Shown one piece after another: positions 56,894 through 64,000 of a stretch of DNA of 64,000 nucleotides. Made by a program: the position numbers and the translations under genes. The stretch comes from a virus: IMG/VR virus record IMGVR_UViG_3300046648_000213, positions 19,210 to 83,209 of that record. One strand, written 5' to 3'. The notes beneath the pieces are model-generated. The model was not told where the DNA came from, ran no database searches, and saw only the letters and a list, made by a program, of their open reading frames with translations. Position 1 is the first letter of the stretch. Each line of letters begins with the position of its first letter.

Positions 56894-57979
56894 ATGACCC
56901 GTTTGATTCTGAACGACACGCACTTTGGAGTTCGACGCATGGCCGGCACGACGCCGGTCACCGCGCACACGCTGAAAAAGAACCTTGTCTCTCGCTGCAC
57001 CGATTTCCTCGCCGACCACACCGGCCTCGATCTCATCTTCAACGGCGACCTGTTCGATCAATACAACGTCGCGATGTCCGACGTGCTCGACGTCTATCGG
57101 ATGCTTGCCGATTGGCTTGTGGATTCGCCCGACCAGACCCTCGTGCTCGGCAAGGGTAACCACGATCACTCGAAGGACTCGTCGCAGGTGTCGAGCCTCG
57201 AGTTCCTCGCGACTGTCCTGATGGGCCAGTTCCCTGACCGCGTGCAGTACGTGACCGAGCCGAAGCTGATCTTCCCCGGCATGTGGATGATCCCGCACAT
57301 GGTCAACCAGGAGGCATTCGACGTGACGCTGCGCCAAGCCGCGCAACTGTCGAACCACACGATCCTCGTGCACGCGAACTACGACAACGGCTTCGCGGTC
57401 GAGTCGGACCACTCGCTGAACGTGTCGGCCGAGCAGGCCGAAGCGATCCGCGCGAACGGCAACAAGCTGATCTTCGGCCACGAGCACCAGCAGCGCTGGC
57501 TGAAGAAACAGGGCATTTTCATCACCGGCAACCAGTGGCCGTCGAGCGTGGCCGACTGCCAGAACAACCCGAAGGGCGTGAAGTACGCGCTGATCGTCGA
57601 CGAAGCTGAGAGCGAGCCGATCCGCGTGCAGACGTGGGAAGAGCTCGGCAGCTACGTCGACGTCGACTGGCGCGAGCTCGGCATCACGGACCTGACCGGC
57701 GTCGACTTCATCCGTGTGTCCGGCGAAACGCATCCGGAAGAGGCAGGCGAGGCGCTCAACGCTATCGCCAAGCTGCGCCGCGATCATCCGGCGTTCGTCA
57801 TCACGAACGCGACGAAGGTCGCCGGCCAGCAGGCAATGGAAGACGCCGTGCTCAGCGTCGATGCGATCCGCGAGTTCAATGTCCTCGAGTACCTGTTCGA
57901 ACAGCTGAGCGTGGAGCAGGTGCAGGTCGTGAAGGCGCTGCTCGAAAAGTCGCAGGTCCGTGACGAGGTGCCGGCCTGA
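56894..57979 (+). CDS. Mre11/SbcD-like nuclease subunit
   Basis: 361-residue metallophosphoesterase. Motifs in order: NDTHFG (7-12), FNGDLFDQY (about 49-57), GKGNHDHS (about 86-93), a histidine in ILVHANYDNG, and GHEHQQ (about 196). This matches SbcD/T4 gp47. The protein pairs with the Rad50-like ATPase encoded at 58238 for double-strand-end processing and recombination-dependent replication. GGGAG before the ATG. Confidence 0.9.
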   Translation: MTRLILNDTHFGVRRMAGTTPVTAHTLKKNLVSRCTDFLADHTGLDLIFNGDLFDQYNVAMSDVLDVYRMLADWLVDSPDQTLVLGKGNHDHSKDSSQVSSLEFLATVLMGQFPDRVQYVTEPKLIFPGMWMIPHMVNQEAFDVTLRQAAQLSNHTILVHANYDNGFAVESDHSLNVSAEQAEAIRANGNKLIFGHEHQQRWLKKQGIFITGNQWPSSVADCQNNPKGVKYALIVDEAESEPIRVQTWEELGSYVDVDWRELGITDLTGVDFIRVSGETHPEEAGEALNAIAKLRRDHPAFVITNATKVAGQQAMEDAVLSVDAIREFNVLEYLFEQLSVEQVQVVKALLEKSQVRDEVPA

Positions 57980-58332
57980 TGCCGATGCCAGAAACATTCG
58001 ATCCGATCCCGGAGAACGCCGCCGACTTCCGAACGGCGTTCATCACGCGGCACGGGTATGAGCCGAACCTGCAGGACAGCTTCGAGGCCGGAATGCTTGT
58101 CGGCATCCTCCGGTCCGAATGGACCTTCGAGACAAGAATCAGCGGCGAGCGCGGGCTGCGCCAGATATGGGAAGAGCGGGCTCACGAATGGTGCGACAAG
58201 TACTTCGCGCTGCTGCGAAAAATGACAGAGGAACGAAATGCTAAAAGAACTGAACACGACGAACTTCCGCAAGCTGACGAACAACACGATCACGTACACG
58301 CCGGGGCTGAACGCGATCCGCGCGCCGAATGA
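57979..58332 (+). CDS. Hypothetical protein overlapping the Rad50-like gene
   Basis: 117 residues. MPMPETFDPIPENAADFRTA, RHGYEPNLQDSFEAGMLVGI. Starts on the last base of the SbcD-like stop. The last 95 bases overlap the next gene in another frame and encode a charged tail, so probably only the first 86 residues are functional. No family recognised. Confidence 0.6.
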   Translation: MPMPETFDPIPENAADFRTAFITRHGYEPNLQDSFEAGMLVGILRSEWTFETRISGERGLRQIWEERAHEWCDKYFALLRKMTEERNAKRTEHDELPQADEQHDHVHAGAERDPRAE

Positions 58333-60379
58333 AGGCGGCAAGACGACGAGCCTCGAGGCGTGGGCGTACCTCTTCTTCGGCGTGAAGGCATGCCGCAACT
58401 CGCTCGAGGAGGTCGTCACGTGGGGCCAGAAGGTCGGCACGCTGAAGGTCGAAGGGCGCTTTGAAGTCGCGGGCGTCGAGTACTACGCGAAGCGTTCGAA
58501 GTCGGGCGCTGAGATCAACTACGTGGACGCCGCTGGCGCCGAGCAGAACGTCACCGGCCAGAGCGAGTGCACGGCGTTCATCGAGCGCCTTATCGGCGTC
58601 ACGAGCAAGAATGTCTCGCGCCTGCTGTTCGCAAGCCAGAACGAAATCCGCGGCGCGCTCGAGGAGGGCGCACCGGCGACGATGGCGCTGATCGAAAAGC
58701 TGGCTGACTTCGAGCAGATCGACAACGTGCTCACGCTGATCCAGTCGAACCTCGTCACCGGCAACACGGCGACCGCCGAGTCGAACGTGGCGCGCGCGAC
58801 CGAGCAGATCGAGGCGCTCGGCCCGGTCGTCGCGCCGGATTTGAAGGCGGACCTTGCCCACCTCCAGACGTTGACCGACGCGGCGACCGCCGCTGGCGAC
58901 GCGATCGCAAAGCACGAGGAAGCGCTCGAGATCGCGCGCGCCGGATTCACGATGGTGAAGACGGCGGCCGACACTGCGACGCGCCTGAGCCAGCAGCAGA
59001 ACAAGCTGATGAAGAAGATCGAGGACGATCGCGAAGCGGCAGCTGCCGCGCGCGCCGTCGCTGGCACCGCGCCGCTGCAGGAAGAGATCGACGGCGTGCG
59101 CGAGCAGATCGCGTTCGCGGCCGATGTCGAGCGCAAGCTGAAGGTGTGGAATCGCTTCGTCGCGCTCTCCGAGAGCTACCCGGAAGCGTATTGGGACGAG
59201 GGGCGCGAGGCGCTCGCTGCGGAGATCACGAAGACCCGCAACGAGATCACCGCGCTCGACGGACAGAGCAACGAGGCGCATTCGAACATCCGAGTCGCGC
59301 AGGCGACGCTCATCAAGGAAACGGCGTGCGGGCTGTGCGGCAAGGACTTGTCGGCCGTGCCGGAAGTCGTCGAGAAGAACGCCAAGCAGGAAAAGATCAT
59401 CGCCGACGCGCGCGCCGTCATCGCAGCGAACGGAGCGAAGATCGCCGACCTGCGCCAAGACCTGAAGGACCTGCTCGATGTGCAGGAGGCGGGCACCGTC
59501 TACACGAACTTCGCCGACTCGAACGAGGAACTGGTCGCTGCCGACCACCAGTTCGTGCCGGCGAAGCTGTCGTGGAAGGCAGAGCAGATTCCGACCGTCG
59601 TCGACGCGGCCGAGCTCCGCGCGAAGCTGACGAAGCTGGAGACGGCGACGCGCATGGCGGCGGCGTCCGCCGGCCGCGTGCAGGAGCTCGAGCGCAGCAT
59701 CGCGGCGGCGACCGCCGAGCTCGATAGCGTCAGCGCCGCGATGCTCACCGCGAACGCGCAGGCTGCCGGACTTGAGGACGCGCAGCGCGCGCTGCAGACG
59801 GCGCTCGATGCGGTGAACGATGCGCGCGGCGCGCACCAGCGCGCGCAGCAGGCGTTCTTCGCGGCAAAGGGCGACATCGACGTCAAGCGCCTCTCGTACG
59901 AGACAGCGAAGGCCACGCGCGCCCGCCTGGACACCGACCTGAAGGAGGCCAAGGAGCAGCTTGCCCAACTCGCCTTCAACAACGCGCTGCTCAAGCGCGT
60001 GCGTCAGGCCCGCCCGATCATCGCCGACAAGTTGTGGGGCATCGTGTTGACCGCCGTGTCGCTCTACTTCTCGACGATGCGCGGCGCGCAGTCGAGCGTG
60101 ACGAAGGACGCGGACGGCTTCAAGGTCGACGGCCACGCGGTCGAGTCGCTCTCCGGCTCGACACTGGACATCCTCGGCCTCGCGATCCGGCTTGCGCTCA
60201 CCCGCACGTTCCTGCCCAACGCGCCGTTCATGATCCTCGACGAGCCGTCCAGCGGCTGCGATGACGATCGCACGGCGGCGATGACCGGCTTCCTCGTGAG
60301 CGCCGGCTTCCCGCAGATTCTGCTCGTGACGCACAAGAGCATGGACGAGGCGGCTGCTGCGAACCTCGTGCTGATCTGA
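58238..60379 (+). CDS. Rad50/SbcC-like ATPase
   Basis: 713 residues. Walker A RAPNEGGKTT near 28-37, long coiled coils, a zinc-hook CGLCG near 365, and the C-terminal signature ESLSGSTLDILGLAIRLALT with Walker B FMILDEPSSG near 675. Coiled-coil arms are short compared with cellular SbcC, as in T4 gp46. With the SbcD-like subunit it processes DNA ends. Confidence 0.92.
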   Translation: MLKELNTTNFRKLTNNTITYTPGLNAIRAPNEGGKTTSLEAWAYLFFGVKACRNSLEEVVTWGQKVGTLKVEGRFEVAGVEYYAKRSKSGAEINYVDAAGAEQNVTGQSECTAFIERLIGVTSKNVSRLLFASQNEIRGALEEGAPATMALIEKLADFEQIDNVLTLIQSNLVTGNTATAESNVARATEQIEALGPVVAPDLKADLAHLQTLTDAATAAGDAIAKHEEALEIARAGFTMVKTAADTATRLSQQQNKLMKKIEDDREAAAAARAVAGTAPLQEEIDGVREQIAFAADVERKLKVWNRFVALSESYPEAYWDEGREALAAEITKTRNEITALDGQSNEAHSNIRVAQATLIKETACGLCGKDLSAVPEVVEKNAKQEKIIADARAVIAANGAKIADLRQDLKDLLDVQEAGTVYTNFADSNEELVAADHQFVPAKLSWKAEQIPTVVDAAELRAKLTKLETATRMAAASAGRVQELERSIAAATAELDSVSAAMLTANAQAAGLEDAQRALQTALDAVNDARGAHQRAQQAFFAAKGDIDVKRLSYETAKATRARLDTDLKEAKEQLAQLAFNNALLKRVRQARPIIADKLWGIVLTAVSLYFSTMRGAQSSVTKDADGFKVDGHAVESLSGSTLDILGLAIRLALTRTFLPNAPFMILDEPSSGCDDDRTAAMTGFLVSAGFPQILLVTHKSMDEAAAANLVLI

Positions 60380-60395
60380 TCTCGGGAGCGCCGCA

Positions 60396-60548
60396 ATGAC
60401 ACGCGACGAGATTGAGCAGGCAGTGAAGGAAGCGTATATGGAACTCAAGCGCATTCGCGCGAGCGGAAGCAGCCAGAAGGCGGTACTCATGGCCCGCTCT
60501 AAGCTGCGAGCCGCCTATGCAAAGCGTCGGCGTGCGCAGATGAACTGA
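60396..60548 (+). CDS. Small basic helical protein
   Basis: 50 residues: MTRDEIEQAVKEAYMELKRI, RASGSSQKAVLMARSKLRAA, YAKRRRAQMN. GGGAG lies seven bases before the ATG. The pattern of one helix, a short turn and a basic helix suggests a nucleic acid-binding protein. Follows the Rad50-like gene by 16 bases. Confidence 0.62.
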   Translation: MTRDEIEQAVKEAYMELKRIRASGSSQKAVLMARSKLRAAYAKRRRAQMN

Positions 60549-60614
60549 GACGAGTTGGACCGGACTTGATCCGGTTCTGCTCACATCAACTGAACTGAAT
60601 CGGAGTGGACTGAA

Positions 60615-60998
60615 ATGAAACAGGCTCAACTCGACAAACTTCAACCGAACGTGGGCGACGAGGTGATGCTCGTCGAGCAAGCAGGCTCGAGCACGTTCTA
60701 CACGAAGGTCGTCGTCACGCGGGTGACGGCCACCGGCGTCTTCGATGCGAAGGGTTTCCGCTTCAACGAGGACGGCAGCGAGCGCTCGCCACACCCCGGC
60801 ACAGGCATCAAGAGGCACTGCGAGTGGGTGACGACGGCGAACGAGCAACTTGCCTTGCAGACGGCGATCTTCAAGGTGTCGCGCGAGCTCCCGTTCCTGA
60901 AGCTGCGCTCGGCGTCGAAGGAAGGGGTAAGGGAATTTTTGGACGAGGTGCAGAAGCGCACCGATAGACTGAAGGAGTTGGTAGATGCGACCCGATAA
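60615..60998 (+). CDS. Hypothetical protein
   Basis: 127 residues. N-terminal barrel-like part MKQAQLDKLQPNVGDEVMLV ... KVVVTRVTATGVFDAKGFRF and a helical C-terminus. The 66-base gap upstream holds an ACCGGA / TCCGGT hairpin and CAACTGAACTGAA sequences that recall the repeats near 25.7 kb. Overlaps the deaminase gene by 14 bases. Confidence 0.6.
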   Translation: MKQAQLDKLQPNVGDEVMLVEQAGSSTFYTKVVVTRVTATGVFDAKGFRFNEDGSERSPHPGTGIKRHCEWVTTANEQLALQTAIFKVSRELPFLKLRSASKEGVREFLDEVQKRTDRLKELVDATR

Positions 60999-61545
60999 AG
61001 CGAAGCTGTTCATGGACAACGCGATGTCCATTGCGGCGCACAGCAAGGACAAGTCGACGAAGGTCGGCGCGCTGATCCTTGACGAGAAGCGGGGATTCGG
61101 CCCAGGCGGCTACAACGGCATCCCGCGTGGGCTGAACGACAACCTGCCGCACCGGCACGACCGCAGCGGCCCGAAGTACCGATACTTCGAGCACGCCGAG
61201 CGCAACGCGATCTTCGCCGCCGCGCGCGCCGGGTATCCCACGGACGGCTGCACGATGTTCGTGACGATGTTCCCGTGCTGCGATTGCGCCCGCGCGATCA
61301 TTCAGGCCGGCATTGTCCAACTGTACACGCGCAAAGCGGACCCGGCCGCGACGAACTGGACGGAGAGTTTCACCGCGTCGCGCGAGATGCTGATCGAGGC
61401 CGGCGTGAAAATCACGTACCTCGACGAGGCGGGCAACCTCTGGTTCGATCCGCCGTACAGCATCAAAGTGCGGCTGCCGCAGCGCTCGTGGAGCGACCCG
61501 GCCTTCACCGGCGTGGAGTTCCCGGCCGGCAACGAACTGATCTGA
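60985..61545 (+). CDS. dCMP deaminase
   Basis: 186 residues. Zinc motif HAERNAIF near 69-76 and PCCDCARAI near 97-105 identify the deoxycytidylate deaminase family, which turns dCMP into dUMP for ThyX. The N-terminus AMSIAAHSKDKSTKVGALIL is also typical. A perfect 17-base inverted repeat GTTCAATT-T-AATTGAAC begins directly after the stop. Confidence 0.92.
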   Translation: MRPDKAKLFMDNAMSIAAHSKDKSTKVGALILDEKRGFGPGGYNGIPRGLNDNLPHRHDRSGPKYRYFEHAERNAIFAAARAGYPTDGCTMFVTMFPCCDCARAIIQAGIVQLYTRKADPAATNWTESFTASREMLIEAGVKITYLDEAGNLWFDPPYSIKVRLPQRSWSDPAFTGVEFPAGNELI

Positions 61546-61593
61546 GTTCAATTTAATTGAACTGAATTTACATAATAATTGTTAACAAACAAA

Positions 61594-61815
61594 ATGAGCA
61601 AAGTACAACACGCCAAGGATTCACAGGGGTTTCAGGAGAAACCCGTACACCCGCGGTGCGGGGACTGCCAGCACTTCAGCAGCGAGGTTGAGCGCTGGAC
61701 GCCTTCCTGGTCGAAGACTGAGTACGTTCGCGAGCACACGCTGCGCTGCACACTTGGCGGTTTCAAGGTCGGCAAGTCCTCAGTCTGCAGCAAATTCGCG
61801 CGCAAGGAGGCATGA
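61594..61815 (+). CDS. Small cysteine-rich protein
   Basis: 73 residues from ATG 61594. RCGDCQHFSS, later RCTLGG and VCSKFARKEA: four cysteines in a pattern like small phage zinc proteins. No ribosome site; the upstream DNA is AT-rich and could support leaderless or poorly structured initiation. ATGA-type overlap with the next gene. Confidence 0.6.
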   Translation: MSKVQHAKDSQGFQEKPVHPRCGDCQHFSSEVERWTPSWSKTEYVREHTLRCTLGGFKVGKSSVCSKFARKEA

Positions 61816-62204
61816 CAATGGACACGATCACAAACGAGCAGCGTGAATTCGAAGCGCTTTTCCCGATGCCCAAACAATGCGAGCGGTGCGGAGACGGTTA
61901 CGTTGCCACCGGCTACAGCGCATGGGACGCCCATAACTACGTCCACATGTGGAATGGCTGGAAGGCCCGCGCGAAGACCAAGCGCCTTGCCGAGGCCCCT
62001 ATCACCAATCCGAACGACGTAACCGACGAATTCGAAGCCGAACTGCGTCAGCTGAAGGACGACGCTAAGGCGCTCGTTGCGCGCGCCGAGCGCGCCGGAC
62101 TGAACATCGAGATCGTCCGCGTGGCGTCCTGGCCGTGGGAAGTTGGCAGCCACAAGCCGGAGATCACGTTCTGGCCGCTGCGGAAGTTCACGCGGCCTCA
62201 GTGA
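61812..62204 (+). CDS. Hypothetical protein, last gene of the plus-strand block
   Basis: 130 residues. FEALFPMPKQCERCGDGYVA has one CxxC pair, then YSAWDAHNYVHMWNGWKARA, a phrase common in phage hypothetical proteins; C-terminal half helical then strand-rich. Its 3' end overlaps the convergent gene at 62188. Confidence 0.62.
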   Translation: MTMDTITNEQREFEALFPMPKQCERCGDGYVATGYSAWDAHNYVHMWNGWKARAKTKRLAEAPITNPNDVTDEFEAELRQLKDDAKALVARAERAGLNIEIVRVASWPWEVGSHKPEITFWPLRKFTRPQ

Positions 62205-62457
62205 GCGTCGGGCTGCTCATCAGCTTGGCTAACCCCGGAAAGTAGACGTCGCAGCGCTCGCTCCAGGCTGGCGACGTGCGCCTCGGGCAGTCTGCGAGCT
62301 CGCCGGCAAGGTCGGTCATTGCGAAGTCTGCACCGAGCCGCGCTACGAGCTTTGCCAGCTGATAGCGGCCCCGCCTCTCGCACCGCGTGCAGGCGAGATC
62401 GATGTGGCTGGCGCGTGTGGCGACTTCACCGAGTGGGACCGCCCCTTCCCGTTTCAT
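62188..62457 (-). CDS. Small zinc-finger-like protein
   Basis: 89 residues. Contains HIDLACTRCERRGRYQLAKL and later LADCPRR and ERCDVYFPGL, so two CxxC/C pairs that could bind one zinc. Similar small proteins occur on Burkholderiales plasmids and prophages as I recall. Downstream of trfA on the same strand. Confidence 0.65.
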   Translation of the reverse strand: MKREGAVPLGEVATRASHIDLACTRCERRGRYQLAKLVARLGADFAMTDLAGELADCPRRTSPAWSERCDVYFPGLAKLMSSPTLTEAA

Positions 62458-62466
62458 GGTCGCGCC

Positions 62467-62715
62467 TTAGTAGTTGCTGTCGAGCCAAGCCTTCGCCCAC
62501 GTGATCGCGCGGTCGTTGGCCGCCGTCTCCGTGTCGAAATAGCCGATATCGAAGAAGTGGAAAATCTCGCCCTCGTCTTCGTCTTCCCACGGGCCGCGCT
62601 CGACTTCAACCCAAGCGTGCCAGAGGAAATTTTTGCACTCGGGAAACGACCTGATCGTCCATTCGCGATGCTCTACTTTTGCTGACGGCTGCTTCAAGGT
62701 GCCCTCCGGAGTCAC
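62467..62715 (-). CDS. Small hypothetical protein downstream of trfA
   Basis: 82 residues from GTG 62715, overlapping the stop of trfA (GTGA). MTPEGTLKQPSAKVEHREWT, aromatic and acidic (GPWEDEDEGEIFHFFDIGYF). Coupling suggests co-expression with the initiator; a copy-control role is possible but not shown. Confidence 0.6.
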   Translation of the reverse strand: MTPEGTLKQPSAKVEHREWTIRSFPECKNFLWHAWVEVERGPWEDEDEGEIFHFFDIGYFDTETAANDRAITWAKAWLDSNY

Positions 62716-63548
62716 GCGGCCTCAATGACCTTGGCGTCGCGCTTCTTCTTTACGGTGACGAGGTAGGAAGGGCGCGGCCCGATGGTGTAGCTGTCCAGGA
62801 ATTCAGGCACGAGCTCATCGAGCGCGTCCTTCAGCTTGGCACGGAAAAGGCGGGGGTTCTTCTGCTTGCTCCCGCAGAGCCCGAGCAACGTCTCTGCCTT
62901 GTACGGCAGAGGAACCTTGTGGGTCGAGTAGAAAGCGTGCAGCCACTTGGCGAGGCCGGACAGCTTGAAGTGTCGTGCCCAATCGAGCAGCGTCATCTCG
63001 TCGCCGGTGAGAATGTTGGCAAGGCTAGGGTCGAGGACGATCGTGAACTCTCCTCTTACGTCGTCGTCGTGGTGGCCCTCCTCCAGCAACTTGCTGATGA
63101 GGTGGGAACCATACACCTTTCGGCGCTTCTGTCCGGTGATCTCGACGTACACGGTGCCCTCCAGCAGCCGGCGGTATGACGCTCGCAGTCGTTCGTAGGA
63201 GAGGCACGATCGGTCCCATCCAAGCCCGTTGATAGCGTTCAGCCCCGTGACCTTGACGACCTCTCCGAACGGCGACGTGCGCGCATGGTGGCACAGCTGC
63301 ATGAAGACGAGGTGGTCGTCCTGATCCAACTGCTTGCCGGTATAGCGAATCTCGACATCCTGCAGAGACTGGACGACCTCGTTCTCCAAGTTTCTGCGGG
63401 GCTTTCGCTTGTCGAGCACCGCGAACAGCGCGCTGTTCACGAGGCTCTTCGACATACCGCGAACCCTGTCATCCCACAGAGAAAGCTGCTTCGGGCGATT
63501 AGTGAACTCCGCTTCAAGCTGGCGCGCGCGATCGAGGGCGGTCTTCAT
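62712..63548 (-). CDS. trfA: Plasmid replication initiator, TrfA family
   Basis: 278 residues. Strong resemblance to TrfA of IncP plasmids: VNSALFAVLDKRKPRRNLEN, EIRYTGKQLDQDDHLVFMQL, LGWDRSCLSYERLRASYRRL and WLHAFYSTHKVPLPYKAETL fall in the order of the TrfA winged-helix domains. It would bind the iterons just upstream (63594-63740) and open an origin, giving autonomous plasmid replication. ATG 63548 has no strong ribosome site, which is common for limiting initiators. QLSLWDD near the N-terminus fits the beta-clamp-binding motif of initiators (Q-L-S-L-W). Confidence 0.9.
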   Translation of the reverse strand: MKTALDRARQLEAEFTNRPKQLSLWDDRVRGMSKSLVNSALFAVLDKRKPRRNLENEVVQSLQDVEIRYTGKQLDQDDHLVFMQLCHHARTSPFGEVVKVTGLNAINGLGWDRSCLSYERLRASYRRLLEGTVYVEITGQKRRKVYGSHLISKLLEEGHHDDDVRGEFTIVLDPSLANILTGDEMTLLDWARHFKLSGLAKWLHAFYSTHKVPLPYKAETLLGLCGSKQKNPRLFRAKLKDALDELVPEFLDSYTIGPRPSYLVTVKKKRDAKVIEAA

Positions 63549-63593
63549 GATGTGGGCAAGGTGTCGAGTAACGTCAATCGTAGCAAAAAGGGA

Positions 63594-63740
63594 TTCGTGG
63601 ATTGAGGAACATTATTCGTGGATCGAGGAACACTTTTCGTGGATTGAGGAACGGTCCGTTCGTGGATTGAGGAACACTTTTCGTGGATCGAGGAACGCTT
63701 TTTCGTGGATCGAGGAACGCTTTTTCGTGGATCGAGGAAC
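63594..63740 (+). repeat. oriV: Iteron array upstream of trfA
   Basis: Seven direct 17-bp repeats TTCGTGGAT(T/C)GAGGAAC at 63594, 63615, 63636, 63659, 63680, 63702 and 63724, that is 21-23 bp apart. Spacing and length match RK2-type iterons, and TTGAGG recalls the core of the RK2 iteron. Followed by about 90 bases of AT-rich DNA (63741-63830) that could be the melting region. Probable plasmid origin and copy-control locus. Confidence 0.9.
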
Positions 63741-63846
63741 ATCTGATGATTTGAATATCGCTGAAAATCAGCCGCTTAACGCTGAAATTCACAGGAAATA
63801 AGCAGTTTATAAGCATTCTCTTTATTAAAACCGTCCCCTGCCCCAC

Positions 63847-64000
63847 ATGAACCTCTACGGCTACGAAGTCCCGCCCGCTGTCGAAGCCGGCGCCCTCGCC
63901 CTCATGCGCGAACATCAGACGTTTCCAACCGCCCTGCTCTGCGGGTACTTCCGCGGGACCCTGCCCTCGCACGGCTACCGCGGCATCTACATGAACCGCA
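63847..64000 (+). CDS. Start of a gene cut by the right edge
   Basis: ATG 63847 opens a frame that stays open to the edge: MNLYGYEVPPAVEAGALALM, then REHQTFPTALLCGYFRGTLP. Codon use is typical of the GC-rich genes. No ribosome site. Unknown function; the HQTFPTALLCGYFRG phrase could be a small DNA-binding or packaging domain, but I do not recognise it. Confidence 0.5.
   Translation, partial: MNLYGYEVPPAVEAGALALMREHQTFPTALLCGYFRGTLPSHGYRGIYMNR

Noticed and set aside
63594-63740. CRISPR-like direct repeats at the right end
   Set aside because: Same reason: 17-bp repeats with 4-6 bp gaps next to a TrfA gene.
63574-63972. Minus-strand 132-codon frame across the iterons
   Set aside because: Its repeated SIHEK and STKS-type peptides are translated iterons; a plus-strand gene start overlaps it.

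Overview
The window is most of a GC-rich, lambda-organised tailed-phage genome with a long non-contractile tail (siphophage type). It also carries a plasmid replication initiator of the TrfA family with an iteron array, so it is best read as a phage-plasmid of a betaproteobacterial host, probably Burkholderiales. The host call rests on base composition, the TrfA-type replicon and the general look of the proteins; no host gene is present. The left end cuts the tail-tip gene J and the right end cuts a new gene. No lysis, integrase or ParA/ParB gene is seen, so at least those functions lie outside the window or are absent.

Left third (1-22.9 kb, minus strand) is the late operon, read right to left: a two-HTH regulator, a four-cysteine Q-like protein, small proteins, probable small terminase, large terminase, portal, S49 protease with a nested scaffold, decoration protein, major capsid, two tiny proline-rich proteins, head-tail joining proteins, tail completion, tail terminator, major tail protein, G/GT chaperones made by a -1 frameshift, a 1825-residue tape measure with an eleven-fold 22-residue repeat, then M, L, K, I and J. 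Hairpins follow the most abundant products.

The centre (22.9-42 kb, plus strand) begins with about 680 bp of regulatory DNA, then a series of small, mostly unrecognised early genes in tightly overlapped cassettes. Recognisable ones are a YdaS/Cro-like regulator, a DUF1640-like coiled-coil protein, a NinX-like protein, an H-NS-like protein and several zinc-finger proteins. Between 24.5 and 49.7 kb the 14-bp palindrome TGTCCA-NN-TGGACA occurs 18 times, mostly in front of genes. A second iteron array, unrelated in sequence to the one at trfA, lies at 26.67-26.86 kb.

The right part (42-62 kb, plus strand) is a replication, recombination and nucleotide module: SNF2-type helicase, a primase-helicase, a DnaQ-type exonuclease, MazG-like pyrophosphohydrolase, ThyX, dNMP kinase, a DksA/TraR-like protein, a three-domain DNA polymerase I, a putative PD-(D/E)XK nuclease, Mre11/Rad50-like proteins and dCMP deaminase. 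At 62.2-63.7 kb, on the minus strand, are trfA, two small genes and seven 17-bp iterons.

The strongest unexplained signals are the dispersed palindrome family, a five-site alternating array of a related 9-mer at 23.05-23.27 kb, a second bipartite 24-bp motif (TGACAT-N12-GGGACA, nine copies, some forming promoters), and the two separate iteron arrays. Together they suggest a dispersed-operator immunity or silencing circuit, or a partition system, on a phage-plasmid. The binding proteins are not identified.
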